Below, one piece after another: positions 42,194 through 51,310 of a stretch of DNA of 64,000 bases. The stretch spans positions 6,737 through 70,736 of the forward strand of contig CAYOSH010000020.1 in NCBI GenBank assembly GCA_964406575.1, written 5' to 3'. The DNA is from WTAW01 sp964406575. GTDB lineage: Bacteria; Acidobacteriota; Aminicenantia; Aminicenantales; Aminicenantaceae. The notes under the pieces were generated by a model, which was given only the letters and a program-made list of their open reading frames with translations, had not been told where the DNA came from and ran no database searches. Position numbers and translations under genes: made by a program. Numbering within the stretch: the stretch's first letter is position 1; each line of letters begins with the position of its first letter.

Positions 42194-43663
42194 TCAGAGG
42201 TCGAGCTCCAGTTGATTGTCCTGGATGATCTTTCTCTCTGCCTCGATTTCCTCCAGCAATTCAGGGGTGACATCTCCGGTGGGATAGACTCCGCTGAAAC
42301 AGGCGCCGCAGAATTTATGGAGTTTTTTGTTCCCAAGCCCCACAGCTTTCTCCAGATCTTCTAAAGACTGGTAGATCACCTTGTCTGCCTTCAGCTTTTT
42401 GGCGATTTGGTCGATGTTTGCATTCCTGGCGATGAACTCTGTCTTGGTTTGCATATCGATACCGTAGACGCAGGGATACCGCAGGGGAGGAGAATAGGAA
42501 GCAAAATACACTTTCTTTGCTCCGCATTTACGCACCAGGTCGATGATGGCCCGGGATGTGTTTCCCCTCACGATACTGTCATCGACGAGAAGAACATTCT
42601 TCCCTTTAAATTCTGAGACTATGGGATTGAGCTTCTGCCGGACGGAGGATTTTCGGGAGCGGTCGCTGGGCATGATGAAGGTTCGTCCGATGTAGCGATT
42701 CTTGACGAGGGCCTCTCTGTAGCGCAGATGGAGGACGCGGGCGATCTCAACGGCCGCGTCCCGTGCCGAATCCGGGACCGGCACCACAACATCGATATCC
42801 AGGTTCATCGCCTTGATCTTTTTGGCGAGGAAATAGCCCAGATGAACCCGGCAGTCGTAGACATTGACGTTGTCGAGAAATGAATCGGGGCGGGCGAAGT
42901 AAACCCATTCAAAGAGGCAGGGAGAATGCGGACAGTCAGAAAGTTTCTCTGTGTGAATGTTCCGGTTTTTATCGATGAAGAGCACTTGGCCGGCCTCGAT
43001 GTTCCGGATGTTCTTGAAATTCATGATGTTCAGGCTCACACTTTCTGATGCTACGGCATAGGAAGAGATAGGACCGTCGTTCCGGCTCCCATAAACAAGG
43101 GGTTTGATCCCGTAGGGGTCGCGAAAGGCCACAAGCCCCTCCTCTGCGATGTAAGCCACAACAGAATAACTCCCCTTGATGTTTTCATAGACGCTGCGGA
43201 CTGCGTTGAAAATATGTCGGGGTGTCAATGTTTTGATCTTTTGCTCGACAAGCTCCTGGGCAAAAACATTCAGGATGGCTTCAATATCATTGCTAGAATT
43301 GAGCATGCGTTTGTGCTTTTCCCAGAGGACCCCCTTGATCTCTTTGTAGTTGATGACGTTGCCGTTGTGGGCCATCATAATTCCGAAGGGCGAATTGACG
43401 AGGAATGGCTGGGCTTCTTCGCCACCATAGCCACCTATAGTGGGGTAACGGGTGTGGCCGATCCCTATGGTTCCCTTCAAACGCTTTAAATGTTCCTCTG
43501 TGAAAATATCTCTTACGAGGCCGTTTCCCTTTTTGGTGTGAAAACGCCCGTCGTAGGTGACGATCCCTGCAGAATCCTGGCCCCTGTGCTGAATGGCCAG
43601 CAATCCTTGGTAGAGGTCCTTAAATGCTTGATCGTTCCCGTAGATTCCTATAACGCCGCACAT
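42194..43663 (-). CDS. purF: Amidophosphoribosyltransferase
   Basis: 489 residues. After Met, Cys2 is the glutaminase nucleophile (MCGVIGIYGN), with no propeptide. GHTRYPTIGG, MMAHNGNVINY and the PRPP site VLLVDDSIVRGNTSR are all present. C-terminal CGACFSGVYPTGD resembles the cluster-binding region of Fe-S PurF enzymes. It makes phosphoribosylamine, the first committed step of purine synthesis. It is a single-gene unit with a promoter at 43704-43732. Confidence 0.97.
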   Translation of the reverse strand: MCGVIGIYGNDQAFKDLYQGLLAIQHRGQDSAGIVTYDGRFHTKKGNGLVRDIFTEEHLKRLKGTIGIGHTRYPTIGGYGGEEAQPFLVNSPFGIMMAHNGNVINYKEIKGVLWEKHKRMLNSSNDIEAILNVFAQELVEQKIKTLTPRHIFNAVRSVYENIKGSYSVVAYIAEEGLVAFRDPYGIKPLVYGSRNDGPISSYAVASESVSLNIMNFKNIRNIEAGQVLFIDKNRNIHTEKLSDCPHSPCLFEWVYFARPDSFLDNVNVYDCRVHLGYFLAKKIKAMNLDIDVVVPVPDSARDAAVEIARVLHLRYREALVKNRYIGRTFIMPSDRSRKSSVRQKLNPIVSEFKGKNVLLVDDSIVRGNTSRAIIDLVRKCGAKKVYFASYSPPLRYPCVYGIDMQTKTEFIARNANIDQIAKKLKADKVIYQSLEDLEKAVGLGNKKLHKFCGACFSGVYPTGDVTPELLEEIEAERKIIQDNQLELDL

Positions 43664-43703
43664 GTTTTATCTCTGTTTTGCTTCAACACTCTAAAACATA
43701 ATC

Positions 43704-43732
43704 ATTATACTCGAATTATTTTGCGAATTGAA
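43704..43732 (-). promoter_or_regulatory. Sigma70-type promoter for purF
   Basis: On the minus strand, a perfect TATAAT (43704-43709) follows TTCAAT (43727-43732) at 17-nt spacing, about 40 nt before the purF ATG. The -35 box is weak, which would fit activation or a moderate promoter. No PurR-like palindrome is evident. Confidence 0.5.
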
Positions 43733-43890
43733 CGGAAAACACTGCCTCTTGCCGAATTTCCTTCTGTGTGTTCTTTTTATCCGATTGTGCCAACCAGATA
43801 TTGAGATGGGCATTTGTTCGTCTTAAAGGCATGTCGATCATGAACAGGACAGGATGAATAAACGAAGAAACGCAGCAGACATCCGTTCAC

Positions 43891-44859
43891 TCACGGATGA
43901 ATGATCTGTATGAGTTCGCCTACGGTAAGAGAGGCCGTCCCGATCTTCCCCACGACAACACCTGCCGCCGCATTGGCCAACACGGCCGCCTCCAGGATCG
44001 AAGCCCCCGCAAGGAGGGCGAGGGAGGCTGTTGCGATGACGGTGTCTCCCGCTCCTGTGACATCAAACACCTCTTGGGCAATCGTGGGGAGATGGATCGC
44101 TTTTTCCCCCTTTTCGAATACGGTCATTCCCTGCTCTCCTCTTTTCAGAATCATGTATCGGGCTCCGATCCGGGAAAGGATTTTTGCTCCGGCTCTCTCC
44201 GCTTGGGCATCTGTTTTGCATGCCTGATGGACGATTTGTTCCGCCTCATAATGGTTGGGATTGATGAGCGTTACCGGAGAAAATGAGAAAAAGTTCTCGA
44301 CCTTCGGGTCGACAAACACGGGAATTTTCTTTTTGTGTGCGTAGGGCAGAACCTTGCGCATCAAAGATTTTGTGAGAAGGCCCTTGTTGTAGTCTGAGAT
44401 AAGGATACCTTCAAAGGCATCCTCCTGGATAAAGAGGAATATCTTCTCCTCTATCCCGGAGGAGATGGACCTCTTCTCCTCTTGGTCCACCCGGACGACC
44501 TGCTGGTGAGAAGCGATGATACGTGTCTTTACGGTTGTCGGCCTTTTTTTATCCATCAGGATGCCCGTGCTGTCTGGAATGTTTTGTTTGATCCAGTTGC
44601 CAGCGGAGTCGTCCCCGACCACTCCGACGGGAATGGGAATTGCGCCTAAGCTTCTAAGATTGTGGCAGACGTTCCCGGCTCCCCCCAAACAAGACGTGTC
44701 TTTATGAACTTCGACCACAGGGACTGGGGCCTCTGGGGAGATGCGGCCTACGTGCCCCCATAGGTATTTATCGAGCATGAGATCGCCCAAGACAAGAACT
44801 CTTTTTTTGGCAAAGGCTCGGACGATCCGGATCATTTTATTTGGCTCTGTATGAGTCAT
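43891..44859 (-). CDS. hldA: D-glycero-beta-D-manno-heptose-7-phosphate kinase (HldE kinase domain)
   Basis: 322 residues, PfkB fold: VLGDLMLDKYLWGHV at the start, GGAGNVCHNLRSLGA, and FDVTGAGDTVIATASLALLAGAS with catalytic Asp. It lacks the cytidylyltransferase domain of bifunctional HldE, so that activity must be encoded elsewhere. It phosphorylates heptose-7-phosphate for ADP-heptose, the LPS inner-core sugar. Its start overlaps the PHP-domain gene by 23 nt. Confidence 0.92.
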   Translation of the reverse strand: MTHTEPNKMIRIVRAFAKKRVLVLGDLMLDKYLWGHVGRISPEAPVPVVEVHKDTSCLGGAGNVCHNLRSLGAIPIPVGVVGDDSAGNWIKQNIPDSTGILMDKKRPTTVKTRIIASHQQVVRVDQEEKRSISSGIEEKIFLFIQEDAFEGILISDYNKGLLTKSLMRKVLPYAHKKKIPVFVDPKVENFFSFSPVTLINPNHYEAEQIVHQACKTDAQAERAGAKILSRIGARYMILKRGEQGMTVFEKGEKAIHLPTIAQEVFDVTGAGDTVIATASLALLAGASILEAAVLANAAAGVVVGKIGTASLTVGELIQIIHP

Positions 44860-45982
44860 CTGTTTTCTCCTTGATGAACAACGGATTGGACAGGATCCAG
44901 GGGATATCTTTCTTCATCGGAGTCCTTTCCTTCAAATACACCTCCACACGGTAAACTCCCGGGCGTGTCACTGTGAAGGAGAAGGTCTCCTCAGAGGATT
45001 GGGACACGGAAGTCCCGTTAAGCAGGAGGTGTACTTCATAATGCACACCTGCGGGAACTTCAACATGTATCGTGGTTTGCGGCGTTATAATGGCATTGTC
45101 CCCCATCGGGATGATGTTTTTCCCCTGTTCCGCCCAAAACCGGAATCCCTTCGCCTGAGCTGCCGCTTCCACGGCGTTGTAAAAGTTGCCATGGCGCAGG
45201 GAATCCAGCACTTGTCGCTTAGCTTTGTGAAAGTTCTTCGAAAGGGGCTCGGAAAGCGGGATATGAAGCTGGATCGAGGAAAAAAGCGCCCTGTAGAAGA
45301 GGTGGGCGTCGACGCTGTAATAACCAAAAATAGGCTGAGCTTTATTGAGAGAATCCCATTTCAAGAGGTTCTTTTCGGGTCGGACGAGCACCTTGAGGAA
45401 AACGAACCTGGGATTCCAAAGAAGAGCTGGAATGAACGGCAGTGATGAAGGCAGACTTTTTCTCAACATGCTGTCTGCGTTGATGATCTCGATCCCTGAA
45501 TAGTTTTCTGCTGGACCCCAGCTCCACTGGACTTTGGAATAAGGATGGGCGATGATTGTAAAGCCGCCTAAAAGACGAACCTGATGGACCGCTTCTTCCG
45601 CTGTGGAGGACAATCGTGAAGGCGGCCTTTCAAAGCTCATCGCGACGAGATGGCCTCTGTTTTCCGAAAGCTCAGACCCCGACAGCACGAGAACACCGTC
45701 TTTCCATCCCTCGCATGCGAGTGCTTCATAGTTGGGATTTCCGTGATCGGTGAGGATGATGAAATTTAGGGGGATCCGGGCCGCACACGCGGCGATTTGC
45801 TCTACGGTTTTTTTCCCGTCTGAATACGTGGAATGGATGTGATAAGCACCCACTACTTCAGGGGAGGAATCTGTGGCAGGGAGCGTTGTGTAGGATTCGA
45901 ACCTGAGAAGTTGAAATCCCAGCCAAGCCGAGTAGGCCAGGACCAACACCAGAATAACAGTGAGGATTTTTTTCTTTCTCAT
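44837..45982 (-). CDS. Membrane-anchored PHP-domain metallohydrolase
   Basis: 381 residues. An N-terminal membrane segment (about 5-24) is followed by a PHP domain with HIHSTYSDGK, ILTDHGNPN, GSELSENRGHLVA and IIAHPYSKVQ supplying metal ligands. The C-terminal 80 residues look like a beta-sandwich with VYRVEVYLKER. PHP proteins hydrolyse phosphoesters, but the substrate is unknown here. It sits between O-antigen ligase-like and heptose-kinase genes, overlapping both, so a periplasmic LPS or exopolysaccharide role is possible. Confidence 0.85.
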   Translation of the reverse strand: MRKKKILTVILVLVLAYSAWLGFQLLRFESYTTLPATDSSPEVVGAYHIHSTYSDGKKTVEQIAACAARIPLNFIILTDHGNPNYEALACEGWKDGVLVLSGSELSENRGHLVAMSFERPPSRLSSTAEEAVHQVRLLGGFTIIAHPYSKVQWSWGPAENYSGIEIINADSMLRKSLPSSLPFIPALLWNPRFVFLKVLVRPEKNLLKWDSLNKAQPIFGYYSVDAHLFYRALFSSIQLHIPLSEPLSKNFHKAKRQVLDSLRHGNFYNAVEAAAQAKGFRFWAEQGKNIIPMGDNAIITPQTTIHVEVPAGVHYEVHLLLNGTSVSQSSEETFSFTVTRPGVYRVEVYLKERTPMKKDIPWILSNPLFIKEKTDDSYRAK

Positions 45983-47157
45983 GGGCGGTTATCTGGGTCT
46001 GGGATGTCCGGTTTTTTCAGGTTGCGGGCTTGGGCGAATGGAACGGCCATCATGTAAAAAAACAGAGCCGCGATCTCTGCATCGGCGAAATTGTACTCGA
46101 ACAATCCGGCGGCAAAATGGGCGAAAAAGACTGCGATCGCAGCGACAGCGAGGGGGAAAAGTGTAGGGTCTTTATTGGGGACAAGTTCAATAAGAGAGAT
46201 ACAAATCCAGACCAAAAAGGCAAACCATACTAGAAGAGTCGGGAGTCCTCTTTCGGCTCCGATCTGAAGGATGTTATTGTGGAGATGGACGTTATCTTTA
46301 GCCTCATCAGAAAGACCGTACTTCGGATTTTGGAACTCCATCTCAACGGTATCCGGGCCTGTTCCCAACAGAGGAAATTTTTTAATGATCTGTATGCCGG
46401 CCCTTATGTATTCGAGCCTTTGGGCATTGGAGTAGCTTTTTGTGCTGAATATGCTCAACGCCCTGTTTTTTACTTCCCTGGGGCTGATTAGCAAGATGAG
46501 TGCTGTCGCTGCAGGTATGACGATCAGCGTTTTTGGTTTGTAGAAAAAGAGCACAACCGATGCGGCGACGATCATTCCGATCCAGGCACTCCGAGTGGAT
46601 GTCAGGATGAGGGTGAATACAGAGAGGAGAAATCCCAGTCCCCAGAAGAAACGGGTTTTATCGCGCACGAAGATGAACATGCTCAAGGCCATCGCCCCGA
46701 AAAGGAGCATAACGCCGGCCAGGGTCATGTAATGCCCCATAAATCCTTGAACTCGTTCTCCTGGAGCGGCTTTGAAGATGAATTGATAGAGAGAGTAAAA
46801 AATGCTTATGTACGCAGAGACCAATAGGGCTAAATTGGCCCGCTGGACGTCACTGGCCTTTCGCAGCCCCATGTAGACTAGAGGAACGATGAGGAAGAGC
46901 AGGAGGTCTTTGGAGTCAATCAAGCTGACTTCGGGATTGACGGAAAAGACAGATGACACAATAGAGAGACCACAGTAGGCGAGCATCCCCCAAAAAAAGG
47001 CGGGGAAGCTGATTTTCAGCTTTTTTTTGCCAAGGAGGATCACCAGAACGACAAACGCAAGAGCGAGAAATATCTGGCTTAGAGAGATCGATACAAACGA
47101 TACCACCAGAAAGAGCGTGATGAAAAATGGGAGGAGTCTCTCTAGCCGCGTTGTCAT
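45979..47157 (-). CDS. O-antigen ligase/polymerase (WaaL/Wzy-like) membrane protein
   Basis: 392 residues from ATG 47157 (an in-frame ATG at 47199 would precede it and overlap a promoter). About ten to eleven membrane segments; the large loop with GTGPDTVEMEF and DNVHLHNNILQIGAERG is the Wzy_C/O-antigen ligase signature (conserved His in HLHNN). It would attach or polymerise O-polysaccharide on the periplasmic face. It overlaps the PHP gene by ATGA. Confidence 0.85.
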   Translation of the reverse strand: MTTRLERLLPFFITLFLVVSFVSISLSQIFLALAFVVLVILLGKKKLKISFPAFFWGMLAYCGLSIVSSVFSVNPEVSLIDSKDLLLFLIVPLVYMGLRKASDVQRANLALLVSAYISIFYSLYQFIFKAAPGERVQGFMGHYMTLAGVMLLFGAMALSMFIFVRDKTRFFWGLGFLLSVFTLILTSTRSAWIGMIVAASVVLFFYKPKTLIVIPAATALILLISPREVKNRALSIFSTKSYSNAQRLEYIRAGIQIIKKFPLLGTGPDTVEMEFQNPKYGLSDEAKDNVHLHNNILQIGAERGLPTLLVWFAFLVWICISLIELVPNKDPTLFPLAVAAIAVFFAHFAAGLFEYNFADAEIAALFFYMMAVPFAQARNLKKPDIPDPDNRP

Positions 47158-47183
47158 GTTCAGTCCAATAATTTGAAACAATG

Positions 47184-47211
47184 ATATTATAACACCCATC
47201 CAAAAAACTCA
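47184..47211 (-). promoter_or_regulatory. Probable promoter for the O-antigen ligase-hldA block
   Basis: On the minus strand TATAAT lies about 30 nt before ATG 47157, with TTGAGT about 15-16 nt further upstream. The spacing is slightly short. If this is the promoter, the alternative ATG at 47199 would be upstream of transcription, which supports the shorter start. Confidence 0.4.
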
Positions 47212-47339
47212 AATTCAAAATCTGTAGTGTAAGCATCCTTATTCCCGTGATGCTCTCAAGTCAAAAGATAATAGCAGGAGCTCGTCACAGTCCATATTCG
47301 TCGAAGCCCCCCCACCCACCACCATCCGACTCATAAGGA

Positions 47340-47550
47340 CGGTGACTCGGTTTCAGACCTCCCTCTCCTCTCCCTTCGGTCTAGGAACCATGGTCGCTCG
47401 GTCTTCAAACGGTTTTCTCCATCACACAATTGGGGCACTAAATAACGCTACTGGGTTTGGGAAACGGACCTTACTTGTGTGCATAAAAGCAGGGATCGGG
47501 AAATGCTTCCATTCGTCACGAATGTCGCACCGAATGCTCTCACAGGTGAA
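47340..47550. repeat. Decayed copy of the palindromic mobile repeat in the 47.2-47.6 kb gap
   Basis: CTCGGTTTCAGACCTCCCT, then ACGGTTTTCTCCATCACACA followed by ATTGGGGCACT, match in order the centre and right arm of the element at 8435-8671. Beyond that, GGAAATGCTTCCATTCGTCACGAAT resembles further end sequence. The left arm is absent. The rest of the roughly 440-nt gap between the ligase start and the GT9 stop shows no gene. Confidence 0.6.
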
Positions 47551-47599
47551 GCCTTTCGCAAGGGGGAAATCTCAGATAAATGTAATTCCTTGTAGGATT

Positions 47600-48670
47600 T
47601 TATATTCCATTATTGAGATAAGGAAGGCAGGCTTCGTGGACTTCTTCAGGAGAAATGGTGCGCAAGCATCGGAAGTCCTTATGAATACACTGTCTCTGCC
47701 GGCACGGCCTGCAATCAAAGTCTTTTTCGATCACGGTAGACCGAGCCTTCCATGGTCCGAAGTGGGCGGGAAGAGTGGGTCCAAAATAGGCGACGATCGG
47801 TGTGTTCGTGGTGGCAGCGATGTGCATGGGTCCGCTGTCGGGGCCGACAAAGAGAGACGCTACAGATATCAAGTCCCTCAACTCCCAGAGGTTGAGACGG
47901 TTGACCATGGAGATCAGAGAAGCTTCACACGCTTCTGTTATCTCTTGTTCTGCCTGCAGGTCTTCGCTCGAGCCGACAAGAATGATCCTCACGCGGGAAG
48001 TTTGGGAGAGAAGCCCGATCAATCGGACAAGCCTCTCTGTGCCCCAATCCCGAAACGCATTTCCCGCGCTGATGTGGAGAACGATTATTTTTGTGTTTTC
48101 GAGCGCGTTTTCTTGAAGAACACGCTGGATTTTATCCAACTCTGATTTTTTGGACGGAGGTAAACTCATGGGGGGGGATGAGAGGGGATTAAGTCCCAGA
48201 GCCTTGACCAAATTGATATGATTTTCCACACTGTGAAAGTACCCCTTTTCCGGTTCTCTAGGAAGCGTTATGTCGTAGATGAAACTTTTGTGCTTTATCT
48301 TGTATCCCACTTTCAGCCGTGCTCCAGAGAAGAGGGTGAGAAGCCAGGCTCTTGGTCCTCCATGGAAGTCAATGACCACATCGTAGTTATCCTGCCTGAT
48401 CCGGCGAATATGGTCCAGAAATTCTCTGACACCCAGCTTTTCGGGAAGAATGATGATACGATCTAGAGCAGGATGACCCTCGACAAGTTCCCTGTAGGGA
48501 TCATCGATGACATAAGTGACTTTCGCTGAGGGGAAGCCCTCTCTGATGGTGGTGATGGCAGGCGTTGTCATGACAACATCGCCGATCCGCCTCAGCCGGA
48601 TTAAGAGGATCCTTTGGATCCTGGAGGGATCAATCTTTAGTTTCTCTCTCGGGTTCAATGGACGCCTCAT
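47600..48670 (-). CDS. GT9 glycosyltransferase, ADP-heptose:LPS heptosyltransferase-like
   Basis: 356 residues. The N-terminal IQRILLIRLRRIGDVVMTTPAI and C-terminal FVGPDSGPMHIAATTNTPIVAYFGPT are GT9 signatures, the latter including the GPDSG nucleotide-sugar loop. A CRPCRQRQCIH cluster near the C-terminus is common in heptosyltransferases. It adds heptose to the LPS core from ADP-heptose at the inner face of the membrane. Its start overlaps the Trm112-like gene by 41 nt. Confidence 0.88.
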   Translation of the reverse strand: MRRPLNPREKLKIDPSRIQRILLIRLRRIGDVVMTTPAITTIREGFPSAKVTYVIDDPYRELVEGHPALDRIIILPEKLGVREFLDHIRRIRQDNYDVVIDFHGGPRAWLLTLFSGARLKVGYKIKHKSFIYDITLPREPEKGYFHSVENHINLVKALGLNPLSSPPMSLPPSKKSELDKIQRVLQENALENTKIIVLHISAGNAFRDWGTERLVRLIGLLSQTSRVRIILVGSSEDLQAEQEITEACEASLISMVNRLNLWELRDLISVASLFVGPDSGPMHIAATTNTPIVAYFGPTLPAHFGPWKARSTVIEKDFDCRPCRQRQCIHKDFRCLRTISPEEVHEACLPYLNNGI

Positions 48671-48818
48671 CGCTGAGCATAACTGGGATGTCCTCTTTTA
48701 TGGGGTAGACACGGGAACAACTCATACATTTGAGGCCTTTCTCATCCGCCGTGATTTTTATGTCTCCCTTACAGACTGGGCAGGCCAGAATCTCGAGAAG
48801 CTTTTGGTCGATGGCCAT
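48630..48818 (-). CDS. Trm112 family protein
   Basis: 62 residues. The motifs LLEILACPVCKGDI and MSCSRVYPIKEDIPVML give a single zinc ribbon (CxxC...CxxC, both pairs present). Bacterial YcaR/Trm112 proteins are often encoded next to lipid A or core genes such as lpxK/kdsB. Function is unproven; it may stabilise a partner methyltransferase or kinase. It precedes and overlaps the GT9 gene. Confidence 0.9.
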   Translation of the reverse strand: MAIDQKLLEILACPVCKGDIKITADEKGLKCMSCSRVYPIKEDIPVMLSDEASIEPERETKD

Positions 48819-48919
48819 TTTTTTCTCCTGGCTACCATCTTAGCGTATCTTCTGTTTCTCAGTCAACGGATTGCTCAAACGTGTGAGGCTGTTCCAGATC
48901 CACGCTGAATAATGGTTTT

Positions 48920-49034
48920 AGGTGATCCGATTCGGTGATGGAGGAAATCAAATAGGAGTGGTCTCAATGTGCGTTTTAGATATCACCGATTGGGACACTC
49001 GGACCTCGATCATCACGGAAATTAGGATGCTTAC
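48920..49034. repeat. Shortened copy of the palindromic mobile repeat
   Basis: ATATCACCGATTGGGACACTCGGA (48980-49003 region, read in parts) and ATCACGGAAATTAGGATGCTTAC correspond to the outer right end of the element at 8435-8671 and, inverted, to the left end of the copy at 63.9 kb. GTGATCCGATTCGGTGAT (48920s) is an imperfect inverted partner. It lies in the divergent gap between the Trm112-like gene and the kinase gene. No gene is seen in the remaining gap. Confidence 0.6.
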
Positions 49035-49158
49035 TGTTTTCAATGAAGATTTGACAGAGAAAGTCTGGTGATGGTATTACTATCACCTCACATGCACGAA
49101 TAGCATAAAAAAGACGTCTGGAGAAGGGCGCTTGCCAGCTATAACGAAAGTGAAAAAG

Positions 49159-49971
49159 ATGGCCCCTATACAATCACTCGATATCCCCCCCTTCAAAGGC
49201 CGGATGCAGCCTGGTTACGATGCGCCCGCTATTGTGGAATCTCTCAGAGATTGTGACACGCTGATCGAAAATGCGCAAATTTTAGAGGGTTCGAGGAATA
49301 AGGTGGGTGTTGTTGTCCTTCCTGGAGGAAGTGGAGAGAATCTCAAACTTGTCATCAAAGAATTCCGCGTTAAAGGGGTGGATAAACTTAAAAGTATCTT
49401 TACGCCGTCTAAAGCACTTAAGGCATGGCGGGGGAGTCTGGCGCTCGTGGAACGAGGGTTCCTCACTCCGTTTCCCATCGCTTATCTTGAGTGGAAAAAT
49501 TCATTATTTCTGAAAAAGTGTTATTATTTTTCCGAATACGTTCCGGATGGTGAAGAAGTTCGAAGATTATTCCGTGAGCTTCCCAAGGATGATCTGGTTC
49601 TCCTCATGCGGGATCTGGCCGTCTATCTTTCGCGCTGTGTGAGGAGCGGGATCCTCCATCGCGACCTTTCGGATGGGAATATTTTGGTCAGTAAGAATTC
49701 CGGTGAACAATCCCGTTTTTTTCTTCTAGACACGAACCGCATTCGATGCAAAAAACGTATCAGTTGCTTTCAGGGGATCAGAAGCCTTGTTCGTTTGGGG
49801 ATTCCTTCGGAATTTCAACGCATTTTTTTAACTCAATATTTGCATCCCACCGGCTTCAAGCCTGTGTTTTGGTTGTGGTACAGGATGAATAAGGCCGTTT
49901 ATAGCTGGTCCATACAGTTTAATGAACTGTTGAAGCTGAAAAAACTGGCTCGGATATTAAAGATTCAATAA
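49159..49971 (+). CDS. LPS/sugar kinase-like protein (KdkA/WaaP fold)
   Basis: 270 residues from ATG 49159; a TTG 27 nt upstream is also in frame. Kinase features: KLVIKEFR with the nucleotide Lys, catalytic loop HRDLSDGNILV and metal-binding DTNR in place of DFG. This pattern fits the LPS core heptose/Kdo kinase superfamily. It diverges from the core-LPS block and starts a three-gene group with a glycosidase-like protein and a methyltransferase. The acceptor is not known. Confidence 0.8.
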   Translation: MAPIQSLDIPPFKGRMQPGYDAPAIVESLRDCDTLIENAQILEGSRNKVGVVVLPGGSGENLKLVIKEFRVKGVDKLKSIFTPSKALKAWRGSLALVERGFLTPFPIAYLEWKNSLFLKKCYYFSEYVPDGEEVRRLFRELPKDDLVLLMRDLAVYLSRCVRSGILHRDLSDGNILVSKNSGEQSRFFLLDTNRIRCKKRISCFQGIRSLVRLGIPSEFQRIFLTQYLHPTGFKPVFWLWYRMNKAVYSWSIQFNELLKLKKLARILKIQ

Positions 49972-49972
49972 A

Positions 49973-51310
49973 ATGGGTGAAACTTTCCGTTGGAATCCTT
50001 ATGCGGACCAGCCTCACAATGTTGCGCCTCGGGCCCAACGATTCTGGCATCATTTGAGATATGCCGGAAAATATGTTCCCCTTTTTGCATCCAACATCCG
50101 TAAGCTGCCCAGGGGATGGCCCCTTTTCCGCAAGTACCAACGGGAGGTTTATAAAAATCCTGTCCCTTTCCGCCATCCGTTCGCACTTTCGGTGTCTCCG
50201 CAGGAGAGGAGACAGCTGGATATAGCGGGGTGCTTAATGGAGATGGGCATTTCTCAAAGCCTTGTGCGGTTCCCCTCATGGGAGAGAGCCAAGCTTTCTT
50301 TTTACGAGGAGTTCGCAGGACTTCTCCGGGAGAATCGGGTGGAACTGACCGGAGCCCTGCTGCAGTGCAGAGATGATGTTCTGGATGTCCAGCGCTGGAA
50401 GGATTTTGTCGAGGAGGTGTTTGTCCGATTCGGGAAACAATGTGATTTTTTCGAGATCGGCCATGCGTGGAACAGGACCAAATGGGGCGTGTGGAATTAT
50501 AAGGAGTATCTCCAACTGGCACGCCCTGCTGCAGAGCTGGCCGAAACCTATGATGTGAAAATAGTCGGACCTGCAGTGATCGATTTTGAGTTTCATCTCT
50601 ATCCTCCGGTGTTGAAAGAGATCCCTTTCGACAAAGTCAGCTCCCTTCTCTACGTGGATAGAGTCGGGCCTCCGGAGAACAAACAGTTTGGCTGGGATAC
50701 GGTAGCCAAGGTCGCCCTATTAAAAGCGGCGGTGGATGTGAGCGCCGTTAAAGGCCGAGACTTGTGGATAACCGAGGTCAATTGGCCTCTGCAAGGCACC
50801 GGCGAATACTCTCCCGCGTCCGGCAAGCCCAACGTCACGGAGGAGCAGCAGGCGGATTATCTTGTGCGATATTTCCTTCTCACCCTGGCTAGCGGTCTTG
50901 TGGAGAGGGTTTACTGGTGGCAGCTGGTCGCACCGGGGTATGGACTCATCGATAACCGCAGTGGAGGTTGGCGGAAGAGGCCGGGCTTTTTTGCTCTCAA
51001 GAACTTGGTCAGCATGCTTGAAGGGAGCACTTTTATCAAAAAGATCGCTCATCCCAGTGCGGAACTCTTTTCCTTTACAAAAGGGGGAGAGGATTTTGTC
51101 GTGTGCTGGGCGCCCGGAGCGAGCGTTGAACTTGATTTTCCCGCTCGGGTGAAACGTATCGTCAGCCGCGATGGTCAGGAAGAGGCGATAACAAAGAACA
51201 CGGTTGTGGTCGACGGATGCCCCAAGTATGTCTTTTGTGATCTGGCCGGATCAAAAGACGCGAACTGGAAGAGTGGAGCCGACCAAAGGATACGCCTAAG
51301 TCATGAATGA
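49973..51310 (+). CDS. TIM-barrel glycoside hydrolase-like protein
   Basis: 445 residues, no signal peptide visible, so it may act in the cytoplasm. FFEIGHAWNRTKWG has the spacing of an acid/base Glu and LWITEVNWPLQG that of a nucleophile Glu in clan GH-A barrels (GH5/GH39-like). The C-terminus (about 350-440) forms a beta-sandwich. It starts one base after the kinase stop. A cytoplasmic clan-A enzyme beside LPS genes is unusual; the family number cannot be fixed. Confidence 0.8.
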   Translation: MGETFRWNPYADQPHNVAPRAQRFWHHLRYAGKYVPLFASNIRKLPRGWPLFRKYQREVYKNPVPFRHPFALSVSPQERRQLDIAGCLMEMGISQSLVRFPSWERAKLSFYEEFAGLLRENRVELTGALLQCRDDVLDVQRWKDFVEEVFVRFGKQCDFFEIGHAWNRTKWGVWNYKEYLQLARPAAELAETYDVKIVGPAVIDFEFHLYPPVLKEIPFDKVSSLLYVDRVGPPENKQFGWDTVAKVALLKAAVDVSAVKGRDLWITEVNWPLQGTGEYSPASGKPNVTEEQQADYLVRYFLLTLASGLVERVYWWQLVAPGYGLIDNRSGGWRKRPGFFALKNLVSMLEGSTFIKKIAHPSAELFSFTKGGEDFVVCWAPGASVELDFPARVKRIVSRDGQEEAITKNTVVVDGCPKYVFCDLAGSKDANWKSGADQRIRLSHE

